This document shows, in pieces, positions 38,446 through 48,017 of a DNA stretch of 64,000 bases. The notes beneath the pieces are model-generated. The model did no database searches. It worked only from the letters and a program-made list of their open reading frames with translations, and had not been told where the DNA came from. The stretch's first letter is position 1, and each line of letters starts with the position of its first letter. The translations under genes were made by a program, and so were the position numbers. The stretch is from Chondrus crispus (taxonomy: Eukaryota; Rhodophyta; Florideophyceae; Gigartinales; Gigartinaceae), in contig NW_005179173.1 in NCBI RefSeq assembly GCF_000350225.1, positions 40,178-104,177 on the forward strand, given 5' to 3'.

Positions 38446-38914
38446 CATCTTTGTTAGTGCCAGCTCCGATATAGTGCCACCCTTCTGCGGGTGGCACGAA
38501 TTTTGGCCAAAAACGAAGGGTCTCCAGAGAGGCAAGGCAGTTAGATGGACATACTGCCCGAGAGCCGCTGCCGCCGCGGAAAGATATTATGCAGTTGCTT
38601 ACTAGAATGGAGACTATGGCGGAAAAAGGCAGGGTCGATGATGCAATTGGACATCTGCAAAAGTGTAGGCTGGCATTTATGGCTGCGAAAAAGGAGGAAG
38701 TCAACGCGACGGCTCGGCAGCTACTGTACTAATAACAGAAATGCTTAATTAGACTTGAGTCTGTAGTGAGGATGCAAAGTATGAGTGATGGCGTCCTGCG
38801 AGCGGTCTTTCTGAGCAGTGATGCAAGGGAGTGGCTGCGAAAAGGCTGTACATCTCATTATCTTACAGTGCCTCGTTCGATATAGTGCCGTTTTCGGCCC
38901 ACTGACACAGGGTA

Positions 38915-38933
38915 GCACTATATCGCGACCCCC
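38915..38933 (-). repeat. Right terminal inverted repeat of DNA transposon
   Basis: GCACTATATCGCGACCCCC on the plus strand, the reverse complement of 38427-38445; it runs on into a longer C homopolymer. Confidence 0.8.
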
Positions 38934-39606
38934 CCCCCCCATGTATCGGCATGCACCAACATTGTGCCTATCAAAATCTGCGGCTAACTGTACCAGAACG
39001 TGTTTCTCGATGCTGTTCGTAATGGATACGCTCGCGAATGGGCCGGCTGCTCAGTGATGCCTGATGACACAATTCTTTAATTGGAGTCGAAGGTTGGAGA
39101 GTGTAACCGTGTAGATACGTAGACATGTAGACACACTCCACTAGTTGCGTTCTAAAACGACACAGAAAGAAGCCGAAAGGGGCTGCGAGCAGCCGGTGAG
39201 ACGCGGGATGGCGGGAGGGAAAGCGAGAAGCGAAATGACTGCCGAACGCAGCACGTCCCCAATAGGAGTTCGGGGGACTGGGACAGGAAATACAGTATTC
39301 CTTCAAGCACCGCCGCGGTCGACGGGGCGGTGGCGTGACTGCGTGATGTGACGGTCACGTTCAGATTCCCCCTTGCCCCAATGAGCGCTGGGGGCTTACA
39401 TGGTGATTCCACAATACCGTTCGAATCCAACCCTCAAGAGAAGCTACCCTTGTAAGCTCTCTCCCAGACCGCTCACCTGTCGAAATCAAGAAGAGCTTTG
39501 GACAATAGCAAACACGTCCGTTTGTCCGCCACACCACAAACACTGGACCCTAAGGTGCTGCGATCATTTGCATTCCACGGTTGCTTCTCTCACCAAGTCC
39601 CCCGCG
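38934..39606. other. Upstream region of the lipase-like gene
   Basis: About 670 bp with no credible gene. An ATACAGTATTCC motif lies near 39290. The frame of the downstream hydrolase is open for about 200 bases before its ATG but has no ATG there. Confidence 0.4.
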
Positions 39607-40748
39607 ATGACATCACCGCCAGCAGTCGATCCGGCAGTCCCCGACTCCCTCTCCGAAGACATCATTGAAAAATCTGACGCTCTCCAATTCCGAGACCTCA
39701 ACCAACCGGACCTCCACTTGAGATATTGGTGTCGTCGAGGGTATTCAGAAAAGCCAAACCCCAACGTTCTCATCTGGGTGCACGGCATCGGGGAGCATGC
39801 CGGCCGATACAAAGAGCTTGCGACAGAAGTTCTGACTCGCGTACCTTCCCTTGATGGGATAGCTTCATACGATCAGCGTGGGCATGGAAAGTCTCAAGGC
39901 GCTCGAGGAGCTGCGCCGTCTGTCACAGCGCTGGTGGACGACTTTGTGGAGCATGCGTCCAGGCGCATGGCGCTGGAGTTTGGCATGGACCCGCGCATTA
40001 TAATTGGCGGTCATTCTCTTGGTGCGCTTGTGGTCGCTGGTGCAGCAGAGAAAGCAGACTGGTTGCAGGCTGAGGAGTGCGGGAAGATTGTTGGAGTGCT
40101 TCTGTCTGGACCCGCGATTTATCCCTGTGTGGTGGGTGCAGTTAACAAAGCCCTTGCTCCGATGTCTTCTGTGTTGTGTATGATTCCGGGGGTAAAGCGG
40201 TTGACGAAAGGCAGTGGCGTCGATCCGAAGAAACTTTCTCATGACGAGATAGAAGTGCAGAAGTACTTGGACGATGACTTGGTGTACGTTTATCAATATG
40301 TTTGCTGGACTATGGTAGGTTACTTTACGTTTGAGGCTCTGACGTTGATTTCATTTTCTTTTCTTTCTGTGTGAAACCTACCGGCAGACATGACCAAATC
40401 GGGGTGGGTCTTGCTACAGACAGTCTCAACTACGGCCGCAACCTCATCCAGCGCCTGAAAGAGACGTCAAATTCCGCGCATATTCTAACGAGCGGGACTC
40501 CATTGCTGGTGATACACGGAGAACTAGACGAGGTTTGTTCTGTGGATGGTAGTCGGGCGTTAGTAGAGGCGTGCGGTGGAAACAGCGCGGAGCTTGTGGT
40601 TGTACCAGGGGCTTTCCACGAAATTCACAATGAGCGAAAAGAAAACGGAAAGGAAGACATGCTCAATTCTTGTGCACAGTTCCTGAATAAGGTTTTTGCA
40701 GGCAAGCAAGAAATGTCTGGATCTACCGGAGTTACTGAGGGTACATAA
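39607..40748 (+). CDS. Monoacylglycerol-lipase-like alpha/beta hydrolase, two exons
   Basis: Exons 39607-40283 and 40388-40748 give 345 aa; the 104-nt intron starts GTACGT and ends CAG. Serine aminopeptidase S33/monoglyceride lipase fold: oxyanion region VLIWVHGIGEHAGRY (about 58-72), DQRGHGKSQG, nucleophile Ser137 in GGHSLGA, acid Asp273 in HGELDEVC and His303 in GAFHEIHNE. Expected reaction: hydrolysis of monoacylglycerols or related esters to fatty acid and glycerol. No signal peptide or membrane span, so probably cytosolic or lipid-droplet associated. The donor was chosen because it alone keeps the second exon in frame; the join reads DDDLV-HDQIG, where relatives have an extra Tyr after LV. 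The first exon's frame also stays open some 90 bases into the intron, so an unspliced, truncated product is conceivable. Confidence 0.85.
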
Positions 40749-41503
40749 GCTGGACGCTACGGATAAATGTAGAGGTTCTTGAGAAGGGCGTGCATGTCGC
40801 GCATGGCAAGGTATGCATGCAAGAAATACGCTGCTCGTTTTGTATGCATTCATCATATACGCGTATTGCTAAAGCACAACATGAACGGTGCCAATGCTTT
40901 AATATTGCACCACGCCGAAACCAACCACAGGTTTCCCGGTGAACGCTGTTTTGCCCACGCGTCTTTTGAGAGCTCATTCGACGGTTGTTTAAAGGGCTCG
41001 GATAAATTGCAAGGTCTTGCCTTCCACGCCACTGCGACGGTGCTCTGCCACCGCCTAGATCATACTGTACTTACCAGCCCAATTATTTACAGAGAAGCTG
41101 CACTTCTATTGGCTGGGGGCCTCGCCACGACCCTGCAGAATTCAGATGAATTTATCCACACGAGTCCGTTGGGCGCGTTATGTAAGCTGTTCACCCATGT
41201 CAATTGGATGATTGTTTCACAAGAATACGGATTTACAGCAATGCATCACGTACAGCAACTTCAGTCCACATGTGCAGACGGACACGAGAGCACTCAAATA
41301 TATCGAAACCGCCAGTCAACACTACCGCTCCTACAGTACCCTTGGGTACCTCTCAAAACCTCACACTCACTTGCCCTGCCCTCTTCACCACCCGGCACAC
41401 CTCATCCCCCCAGCTCTGGCCCCTTCCGTCTCCCGCACAATCCCCACAATCACCAACGCTTCTTCTGCATCCAACAGTTCTACCTTGCCTTCGCACTCGC
41501 GCA
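40749..41503. other. Intergenic region
   Basis: About 755 bp. Frames of the next gene stay open upstream of its ATG but without domain content. TACTGTAC (41065) and CTACAGTACCC (41331) motifs are present, followed by a C-rich leader. Confidence 0.4.
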
Positions 41504-42133
41504 ATGCCTTCCCCGTTTCACGTCGAGGTCTCCTTACCCATCCCGGCTGACCTTTTCTGGAGCCTCCGCGCCTCACGCCAATTCACCTCGTACCTGGTCA
41601 CCGCCGGGGCGTTGAACCGTTTGGAGTCCTCACAGCCCCGTCTCGTCGCCGGCGACCCTAGTCGATACACTCGCGTCCAGACCTATGTCCCAGCAACGAT
41701 GGAAATTCCAGATATCATCAAACCAATAATCGATGAATCCTATATCGAGGTGTGTGACACCCAAACCTGGGACGTCGTTGCAGGAGACGAGCTCCGACAA
41801 AGCTTCAACATTAGAACTTCCATCATGGCCGACTTGGTCAAGACCTCCGGTTTCCTTTTCATCAAGGCACCACAACCCCTTAATACGTCTGCAGAGCAAG
41901 CACATGACACCTGTCATCACGTCATCTCGGGAGAGTGCTGTGTCTCTATCCCCATCCTCGGTTGGTATGCAGAGCAAGCCATCATTTCAAACATAAAAAA
42001 CTTTTACAAGGACTACCCAACATTTGTTCAAGGCTTTGCTGATATGGTCATGAGGCGGTGGGGCGACAACAATTCACTAACCCTCCGCGATGCCATTGAA
42101 AGGATGTTGGTCGAAGAAAAAGTCGTCGAATGA
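41504..42133 (+). CDS. START/SRPBCC-like protein (resembles DUF2505)
   Basis: 209 aa from the ATG in CGCAATGCCTTCC; the longer open frame above it is C-rich leader. The layout fits a helix-grip lipid-binding fold: an N-terminal strand (FHVEVSLPIPADLFWSLRAS), a first helix, alternating strands through the middle (TWDVVAGDELRQSFNIRTS), a strand-turn VISGECCVSIPILGWYAEQA and a long C-terminal helix. The last part is reminiscent of DUF2505/START-like proteins, where a final strand is followed by an amphipathic helix. There is no signal peptide or membrane span. Function unknown; binding of a lipid or other hydrophobic ligand is inference from the fold guess. Confidence 0.65.
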   Translation: MPSPFHVEVSLPIPADLFWSLRASRQFTSYLVTAGALNRLESSQPRLVAGDPSRYTRVQTYVPATMEIPDIIKPIIDESYIEVCDTQTWDVVAGDELRQSFNIRTSIMADLVKTSGFLFIKAPQPLNTSAEQAHDTCHHVISGECCVSIPILGWYAEQAIISNIKNFYKDYPTFVQGFADMVMRRWGDNNSLTLRDAIERMLVEEKVVE

Positions 42134-43388
42134 CCGTCCCACATTCCTGTGTCCGTTTATTCAACATTTTCCGGAAAAGCCCTCCGAGTCAAAACGTTTT
42201 GTGCTGAGTCCGTCATACAGTTCACCGTAGGTCCTTTTGTTATCGTTGTTTCTCAGTTGAAGGCTTTTTTGGGCCCTGCCGAGAGCCATGTACATTTGCC
42301 GCTAAACAAAGAAAATCACTGCACGCCTACACATAACCCCCGCCTTTCTGCTATCAATCTGCCATCCCTTGGTGAGTCGGAAGCTTCCTTTGTACTTTTA
42401 GGGAGCGAAAAAGTTCCAGAAAGATAACTTAAACGCAGGCACATTCATTCCTTCATATAATGCATCTCTTCTTCGTACAAGGAGTGAAACTTACGTTGCT
42501 ACAAGCAAACTGCTGTGGTTCTTGTGTGAAAGTGTCACCCTATCGATCGTCCGTAAATCAGAGGGGAGAATATAGTTGGTAAATGGGCTTCAGAGTATCT
42601 CATATGTTCTATCGCGAAACAGCATGTGTTGCTGTAGCGGTGCTACTTTCGCACATCCGCACTGGCCCGCTTCACCACCAGCAAATGCCGCCAACTCTTC
42701 AGAGCTTAAACTGAGATGATATGCAGGCTCTGCTGAACTGGTGTAGCTGATGCCTTTGGAGTGGCGCAAGGTGAGCATTTCATACATTGTGAGTGGAACT
42801 CATTGCTTCTTTTACCTTTGTTGAAATGCATATTCATACTTGTCATATTTGGATAGCAAATTCATGTAGTGATGCACAAATTCTATGAAGCAGACTCATT
42901 TGGAGCTCTCTGAATAGGCACGTCATGGTCGACAACCGACTTGATGATTCGGACGCGGAGGTCGGAAATAAAAGTGCAACACTCCCCATTGCCGCGATGG
43001 GATGGGCGAAGGACAATAAAAACCGCACTTCTCTCTGATTCGCGTGAGGTAATCGAAGAGAACTTGCCCTTTAACATACGGCACCACATCTTTCGCACTG
43101 TGCACATCACCTCGGATAATTTCGGACGTATTGTTTTGACCCTTGTACTGTAGCTAATGTGCTGAGGGGATTCTCTGTACAGCGAGGTGTGTCCCGCAGT
43201 ACTTGTAGTAGTGCCCCATTGTACAGTACGGCAGAGACGCGTGAGGTCCTGTTATTGTGTGGTTGTCGCTTTCGCTTCACGGGAAATTTGTCAGTCTCGT
43301 CCACTTTGGCAATTTTAACTGTTTGGCCGGATGATCCAGCCTGTTAACACAGACAAGACGCGACGCCACCCACCTTCAGTGCGGCACC
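42134..43388. other. Intergenic region, nothing recognised
   Basis: 1.25 kb between convergent genes (START-like on plus, the 137-aa gene on minus). Only short frames. TACTGTAG and TACAGTACGG motifs lie near 43148 and 43222. Confidence 0.4.
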
Positions 43389-43802
43389 TCAAAAGTAAGC
43401 GCCATCCACTTTGCACACGAATCTATACTCCTCTTCCGCATCACTCAAGTCGAGCAAGAAGTCGACGGTGGGGTGCGAGTTTGGCGTGCTACGTGCCTCT
43501 TGGGCGATCTCTGCGTACGTCTCGAGCATACGCTCGACGGCTTGCGCGTCGATGAGGCCGTGATTGGCGGCGGCTTCAGCGTGGAAGATGCGGTAGCTCG
43601 CCGTCTTTCCCGGGGCGTTGACCAGTGTGAGATCGCGCGACGGGGCGCGCACAGCACGATTGCGAAAGGCGAGCAGCTCCAGTCGCTCGCCCGTGGCGGC
43701 CGGCAGGGCGTCGACGTTGTCGCGAAAGGTCATGCTGTGGAGCGCCTGGCGAGATCGCGATACTCGCCGAACGAAGGATGGGGCGGGGAGGAAGGCCGAC
43801 AT
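43389..43802 (-). CDS. Unrecognised 137-aa protein
   Basis: 137 aa from an ATG (complement of 43800-43802) to TGA. The coding strand has the codon composition of the window's real genes and the frame is well filled. The N-terminal 25 residues (MSAFLPAPSFVRRVSRSRQA) are basic and hydroxylated with few acids, which could be an organelle-targeting leader. The rest is soluble, mixed alpha/beta in feel, with an acidic segment near the end (DLSDAEEEYRFVCKVDG). A plus-strand frame overlaps the same bases but reads as its shadow. I do not recognise the family. A (TGCACA)n repeat lies 22 bases upstream of the start. Confidence 0.6.
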   Translation of the reverse strand: MSAFLPAPSFVRRVSRSRQALHSMTFRDNVDALPAATGERLELLAFRNRAVRAPSRDLTLVNAPGKTASYRIFHAEAAANHGLIDAQAVERMLETYAEIAQEARSTPNSHPTVDFLLDLSDAEEEYRFVCKVDGAYF

Positions 43803-43823
43803 GCTTGGAGTGTGGATTGTACC

Positions 43824-43846
43824 TGCACATGCACATGCACATGCAC
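43824..43846. repeat. Short TGCACA tandem repeat
   Basis: About four copies of TGCACA (CATGCA on phase shift), 22-44 bases upstream of the 137-aa gene's ATG, so probably in its leader or promoter. Confidence 0.7.
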
Positions 43847-44082
43847 CAAGTTGGACCGGATGAAGCTCAGCGAATGTAAAACACAGATCCAGACCAAAAA
43901 CGTATCACAGATAGCCCTTCAGAGATAGCCAGCCCTTCAGAGCACGGCAGCATGTGTCGTGGCTCAAAATATAATCGGCAAAAAGGCATATGCCCTGAGA
44001 CATTGCCCAGTTTTGTTTCGCTAATCGCACAAGGGCGACTTCTTCCAAACGTTGCAAGAAGGTACAAAAGTATCAAACTGCC

Positions 44083-44164
44083 TGACGAAGGTGGGGTTCG
44101 AACCCACGCCTCAACTGAGAATACGGCCTAAACGTATCGCCTTAGACCACTCGGCCACTTCGCC
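44083..44164 (-). tRNA. trnL-UAG: tRNA-Leu(UAG)
   Basis: 82 nt, no intron. Acceptor GGCGAAG/CTTCGTC (one G-U) with discriminator A; D arm GCC/GGC with the AGTGGTCTAA loop; anticodon stem ATACG/CGTAT with loop TTTAGGC, anticodon TAG; a long variable arm with a short stem (CTCA/TGAG), as expected of a class II tRNA; T arm GTGGG/CCCAC with TTCGAAC. All arms pair. It marks the edge of the host region: the mobile-element island begins within 65 bp of its 5' end. Confidence 0.93.
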
Positions 44165-44226
44165 GTCAGTCGGATCACGGTACAGCAGTGAAAATTTATC
44201 CGTTTATAAATCCTTTTACAAAGTAG

Positions 44227-44271
44227 GATTCGTTAATCTGGATCGCACGCCGCGATCCAGATTAACGAATC
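44227..44271. repeat. Perfect 20-bp inverted repeat (hairpin), plus a partial third copy
   Basis: Arms GATTCGTTAATCTGGATCGC (44227-44246) and its exact complement (44252-44271), separated by ACGCC. A third, 17-base copy of the arm (TTCGTTAATCTGGATCG) lies at 44290-44306. It is 63 bp upstream of the tRNA-Leu gene and just before the LINE. It may be two abutting terminal repeats of a lost element, or an insertion scar. Confidence 0.85.
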
Positions 44272-44450
44272 CCAGCCCGGAGGCGGGCGTTCGTTAATCT
44301 GGATCGTTCTCTCTGTGAAGTTGCCAAGTCTTCCGTTACCTCTCCCCCTCCACTTTATCTTTCTATCCCCCTACTGCCCTTAAGGGGCAGTACCCTCCGT
44401 CGTCCCTACGGGTGCAGGTGTACACGTACACACATGTACACGTACGCGTA
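44272..44450. other. Spacer between hairpin and LINE copy 1
   Basis: Contains the partial third hairpin arm and a stretch of overlapping TACACGTAC/GTACACGTAC palindromic runs directly before the point where similarity to LINE copy 2 begins. No gene seen. Confidence 0.4.
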
Positions 44451-44606
44451 ATGACACTCTCTGCCTTAACTCGCTTGGTTCAACGATTTGCCTCTGGCGA
44501 TCTGCCTGACCGTACTGTACCACTTCTCGCTGCTTCTACCCTTATTCCCCTCCAGCCACGCCCAGACAAGATCCGCCCCATCGCCGTTGGCCAGGCGCTT
44601 CGCCGG

Positions 44607-44646
44607 CTTGTCACCAAAGTGCTGCTCTTGTCACCAAAGTGCTTCT
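44607..44646 (+). repeat. 20-bp tandem duplication in the LINE
   Basis: CTTGTCACCAAAGTGCTGCT followed by CTTGTCACCAAAGTGCTTCT, one mismatch. The other LINE copy has a single unit, so this is a local duplication that shifts the LINE frame. Confidence 0.85.
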
Positions 44647-45310
44647 GCCTGCCGCTATAGATGACACACGCGACCGGCTCTCTCCCGAACAGCTTGCAAA
44701 TGGCGTGCCATCTGGCATGGATGCCATCGTTCATGATTGCCGCATGCTCATGCGGCGCCATGGTCGAGACCCCAACTACGTCCTTGTTTCCGTTGACGCC
44801 CGCAACGCATTCAATACGTTCTCCCGCCAAGCCATGCTGCATCGTGCACCTCTTCAGACCCCGACCCTATCACGATTTCTAAACCTAATATATGGCCACG
44901 CTGTCCCGGATCTTGTCCTGTCATCGTCGCCTCCAATTCTGATGCTCAGCCAAGAGGGTACGCAGCAGGGCGATCCTGCCAGCATGCTCATGTTTTCGCC
45001 CGCCATCCAACCCCTCATCCGCCGTCTCAGCCGCAAGTGCAACCTCGCCCTCAACCGTTGGTACGCTGATGATGGAACCCTCATAGACACAATTGCTGAA
45101 GTCACCAAGGCACTCCGAATTTTTCGAAATTCTGGCCCTGCGGCCGGTTTCCATGTAAACATTTCCAAGTGTCGTGCGTTCTGGCCATCGTCCTCCCCCG
45201 CCAATCTCTCCCCACTTCTCGATTTCTTCCCTGTTCAGGTCCCTTCTGAAGGTCGACTTGTTCTCCTTGGCGCCCCCCTCGGCTCTGACGCCTTCATCAA
45301 GAATTATCTA

Positions 45311-45880
45311 TGTGGTGTAACTACCTTCGTCCCGACCACTCGGAACGAGGGGGGTTAGAGGTAAGGGAGCGCGCGCCGCTGGGTAACCCACGCGAGCGCA
45401 AACCGTACGGAAGGACTCGAAAAGAGGGAAGGCTCACGTGGCCGGTGACACGCAGCCGGTCGGTGGTGTTAGATCTGGACGGCCGGTCACGGGTTAGAAG
45501 CCTGAGACTTAGAGGTAAAACCGGACGGAGTTAGCAAAAAGCCGTAAAGGGAAGGGAGGCGAGTCTGCCCCCGTTTACTGGAACGGAGCAGGTGCCCCCG
45601 GTCTTAACCCCTAAGTGGGACGCCAGGACACCTGTCCCGCTACAGTAGCTGTTACTTACTGTATACCAGCTACTGTGCTAAATTGGCTAATTTGTGCCAT
45701 TAACTACTAATTACTTACCGTTCGGATCCTACACGTGTAACCAGCGGGGTACTACTGTACTCCGCACCGGCCGTGTGCTGTAAATATAACTCCTTACAGT
45801 TCTTCTCGCGCTTACAGCCCATCGTACTGTATCCCGGGGCGGCAGCGGTGGCGCCGTTGCCTTCGCGCCGTTGTACTACA
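45311..45880 (+). mobile_element. Solo LTR 1, inserted in LINE copy 1
   Basis: 570 bp beginning TGTGGTGTAACTACC and ending TTGTACTACA, flanked on both sides by ATCTA (45306-45310 and 45881-45885). TG...CA ends plus a 5-bp target duplication are the signature of an LTR retrotransposon; with no internal region left this is a solo LTR from recombination. The LINE sequence continues directly after the right-hand ATCTA. The family is not assignable from the LTR alone. Orientation is arbitrary. The target duplication is perfect, which argues against great age. Confidence 0.85.
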
Positions 45881-46461
45881 ATCTACAGAACAAGATCCAA
45901 TCTTGCACCGACGCGCTTCGTCATCTTCAGGATATTCCTGACGCCAGCATTCGGTTTCACCTCCATCGCGTCACCGGCTCTGTGTGTCGGATGGAACATA
46001 CGTTCCGCTTGACACCCCCGATCTTGTCCCTCCCGCTTGCTGTGCGCTTTGACGAACTCCAACGCGCCACATACTCTCGCCTGAACGACGTTCCACTCTC
46101 GGCATCTATTTCTACTCAAATTGGCTTACCTCTTCGTATGGGAGGCCATGGCTTCACTCCACTATCCCCGTTTGTGCATGCGTTCTACGCCGCCAGCCTT
46201 CTAGAAGCCGCCCCGATCCGCGGTAAAGGTCCCGCTAACCCCTTGGTGCCCTTCTACCGCGGCATGGCACGCTGCCATCTCGTCCGAGTGCTCGCGTCCA
46301 TCAACCCGGAAATACGCACTCGTGGCGTGCTATCAGCACACTCCCCCCTCGGCCCATTCGAGCCTGACGCCCTCCTGGACAGACCTGAACGCGTACACAC
46401 GACATTATTTCAGGCTCTCCATGGCGCCTTCTCAAGGATGTACTGGGAAAAGTCTGCATGG

Positions 46462-47163
46462 TGTCGTGCACTGAGGGGGAAGGGGTGGGATCCCCCTCTG
46501 GCAGAGCGCGCGCGTTCGGGGGGCGCGTGTAGGGGGTTATCGGGAGACCACCCGTAAGGGACCGGTACGGGGCCGGGCGCGAAGCGCAGTAGGGAAAGTA
46601 AGGGAAAAAGTGGGAAAACAGAGCCCAGGAGGGGCGGAGCGGTAGGGACAGCTGTCGCGCGGAGAGCCGGGCGTGGCGGGACGACGCGCGCGGTAGAGAC
46701 AGGAGGGAATCGGGACGTAGATGGCTCGCGGGGTACCGTCGTGGGACGGGGACCGACGCGAGGCTACGACTCCGTTCCAGAAACCCGAGTTGTAGACCCA
46801 AAGCTTCGTGAGGATTTACTTCGGGTCGGACGTCGGCTATATACTAGCCGACGTCGGAGCGATAATTAATTAAACTAAAATTACTAAATTGGACGACGGC
46901 GGCGATGGCCGGAGAAACTCCTCTTGGGGAGGTATGACAACCACTACACGTGGGGAATGACACGATTAACGTGAGGAATAACACGGGTACACGTGGATAG
47001 AACTGTCAGTATTTCGACAGGGCTCCATGGAGCTTACACCCGGACACGAGCGGGGGTTTGGATACACGGTTACACGTGGTACATACCTCACTTATGATAG
47101 TGAGGCATTCCGCGTGTGCTACAGTACAGCACAGCGATTACGCGGGGCGGTCAGTGCTCTACA
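46462..47163 (+). mobile_element. Solo LTR 2, inserted in LINE copy 1
   Basis: 702 bp beginning TGTCGTGCACTGAGG and ending GTGCTCTACA, flanked by CATGG at 46457-46461 and 47164-47168. A TATATA sequence near 46838 could be its promoter element. It does not resemble solo LTR 1 or the LTR at 54480, so it belongs to a third family. The LINE sense continues in register after the right-hand CATGG. Confidence 0.85.
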
Positions 47164-48017
47164 CATGGGATCGCCTCCCCAGCCCCTCCGACCACACACC
47201 CGTCTCCGTACGCCGCCGAGCGCGCTACAACTCCCTGTGCGCGCCAGGCGCCGCTTCCTTCTTGTGTGCTCATCCCGCCCTTACATAACGCGTCTCCAGT
47301 GAGGTGTGGTCATGTATGCTCTGCCGTCATCTTGACTCCCCGGTCTACGATGACTCCATCCAGCCCCTACTCTGCTCTCACTGTCGCCGTCCCATGGATA
47401 CACGCGGTGACCATGCCGCCATGTGCAAGCACGGCTTCGGTACTGTGCATTGTCACAACACGGTGCGGAACACTCTGGCACGACATGCTTTCCGTGCCGC
47501 AGGATTGAGCTGTGATATGGAAGTCCCTTTTCTCATCCTTGGCACGGCTCACCGCCCCGCCGATCTCCTCGTTCAGCCCGCTCCGCCTTCTGCAGGAGCT
47601 CTGCCAGACCGTCCTACGGCTTACGATGTCACTTTCCGGAGCCCCTACCGCGTGGGGTCCCTCATCCCGGCTGCTTGCGGTATAGCCGGCGCCGCTGAAG
47701 TGGTGGATGCTGACAAGCTAAGCACGCACGCTCGCATCATCCGCTCCGCTCTACATCTACAAGCCGACGCCTCGCTCCCTCTTCTGGACTGCCACTTTGT
47801 GCCTCTTGCGTTCGACACCCTGGGCGCTCCCAGCGCCCGCTCTACATCTGTCCTCGAGTCCCTCTCCCATCAAATTGCCATCCGCACCGGTACCACCTTT
47901 GGTACTGCAACGTCTCGTCTCTCTCAGCGTCTTAGTTATTGTGGTACAATTGCCAAGTGGCGCTACTGTACTAGGTGGGCGCCAGAGGCCTCGCCAAGTA
48001 CAGTAGTAAGATGTTAA

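Larger units (their letters stand above)
38427..38933 (+). mobile_element. TIR DNA transposon relic with transposase C-terminus
   Basis: A 507-bp element with perfect 19-bp terminal inverted repeats: GGGGGTCGCGATATAGTGC at 38427-38445 and its complement at 38915-38933. The subterminal element CGATATAGTGCC occurs near both ends (38467-38478 and 38877-38888, both in plus orientation). Next to the left one is a hairpin, GTGCCACCC/GGGTGGCAC. Inside, one frame ending in TAA at about 38732 reads a charged helical segment (PPRKDIMQLLTRMETMAEK and onward, ending TARQLLY). It looks like the C-terminus of a transposase, so this is an internally deleted, non-autonomous copy. The superfamily is not clear; pogo/Tc-like is one possibility. 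The right end abuts a 13-base C run and no target duplication could be defined. Confidence 0.7.
44451..48017 (+). mobile_element. LINE (restriction-endonuclease type) copy 1, 5'-truncated and interrupted
   Basis: Similarity to the copy at 52636-54479 starts at about 44451, so the 5' end is missing. Reverse transcriptase motifs: RPIAVGQALRRLVTK, VSVDARNAFNTFSRQ, EGTQQGDPAS and RWYADDG (about 45058). The thumb region follows, then a zinc-binding C-SH-C...DH...C pattern (about 47360-47430), RPADLLV and AYDVTFRSPYR, the layout of a restriction-like endonuclease of the PD-(D/E)xK type. Such LINEs cut a target strand and prime on it. The copy is dead: a 20-bp tandem duplication (44607-44626 repeated at 44627-44646) shifts the frame, a stop lies at 47286-47288, and two solo LTRs (45311-45880, 46462-47163) split it. 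LINE sense resumes in register after each target duplication. It lies upstream of tRNA-Leu. Confidence 0.88.

Noticed and set aside
43824-43846. CRISPR-like array
   Set aside because: A simple hexamer repeat without spacers in a eukaryotic genome; no CRISPR array is present anywhere in the window.
43473-43928. Plus-strand frame opposite the 137-aa gene
   Set aside because: It mirrors the minus-strand gene; the minus frame has a proper ATG and better composition.
45311-45880. Spliceosomal intron in the LINE (GT...AG can be drawn)
   Set aside because: TG...CA ends with an exact ATCTA duplication explain the insert as a solo LTR, and its 570 bp is far longer than the other introns in the window.
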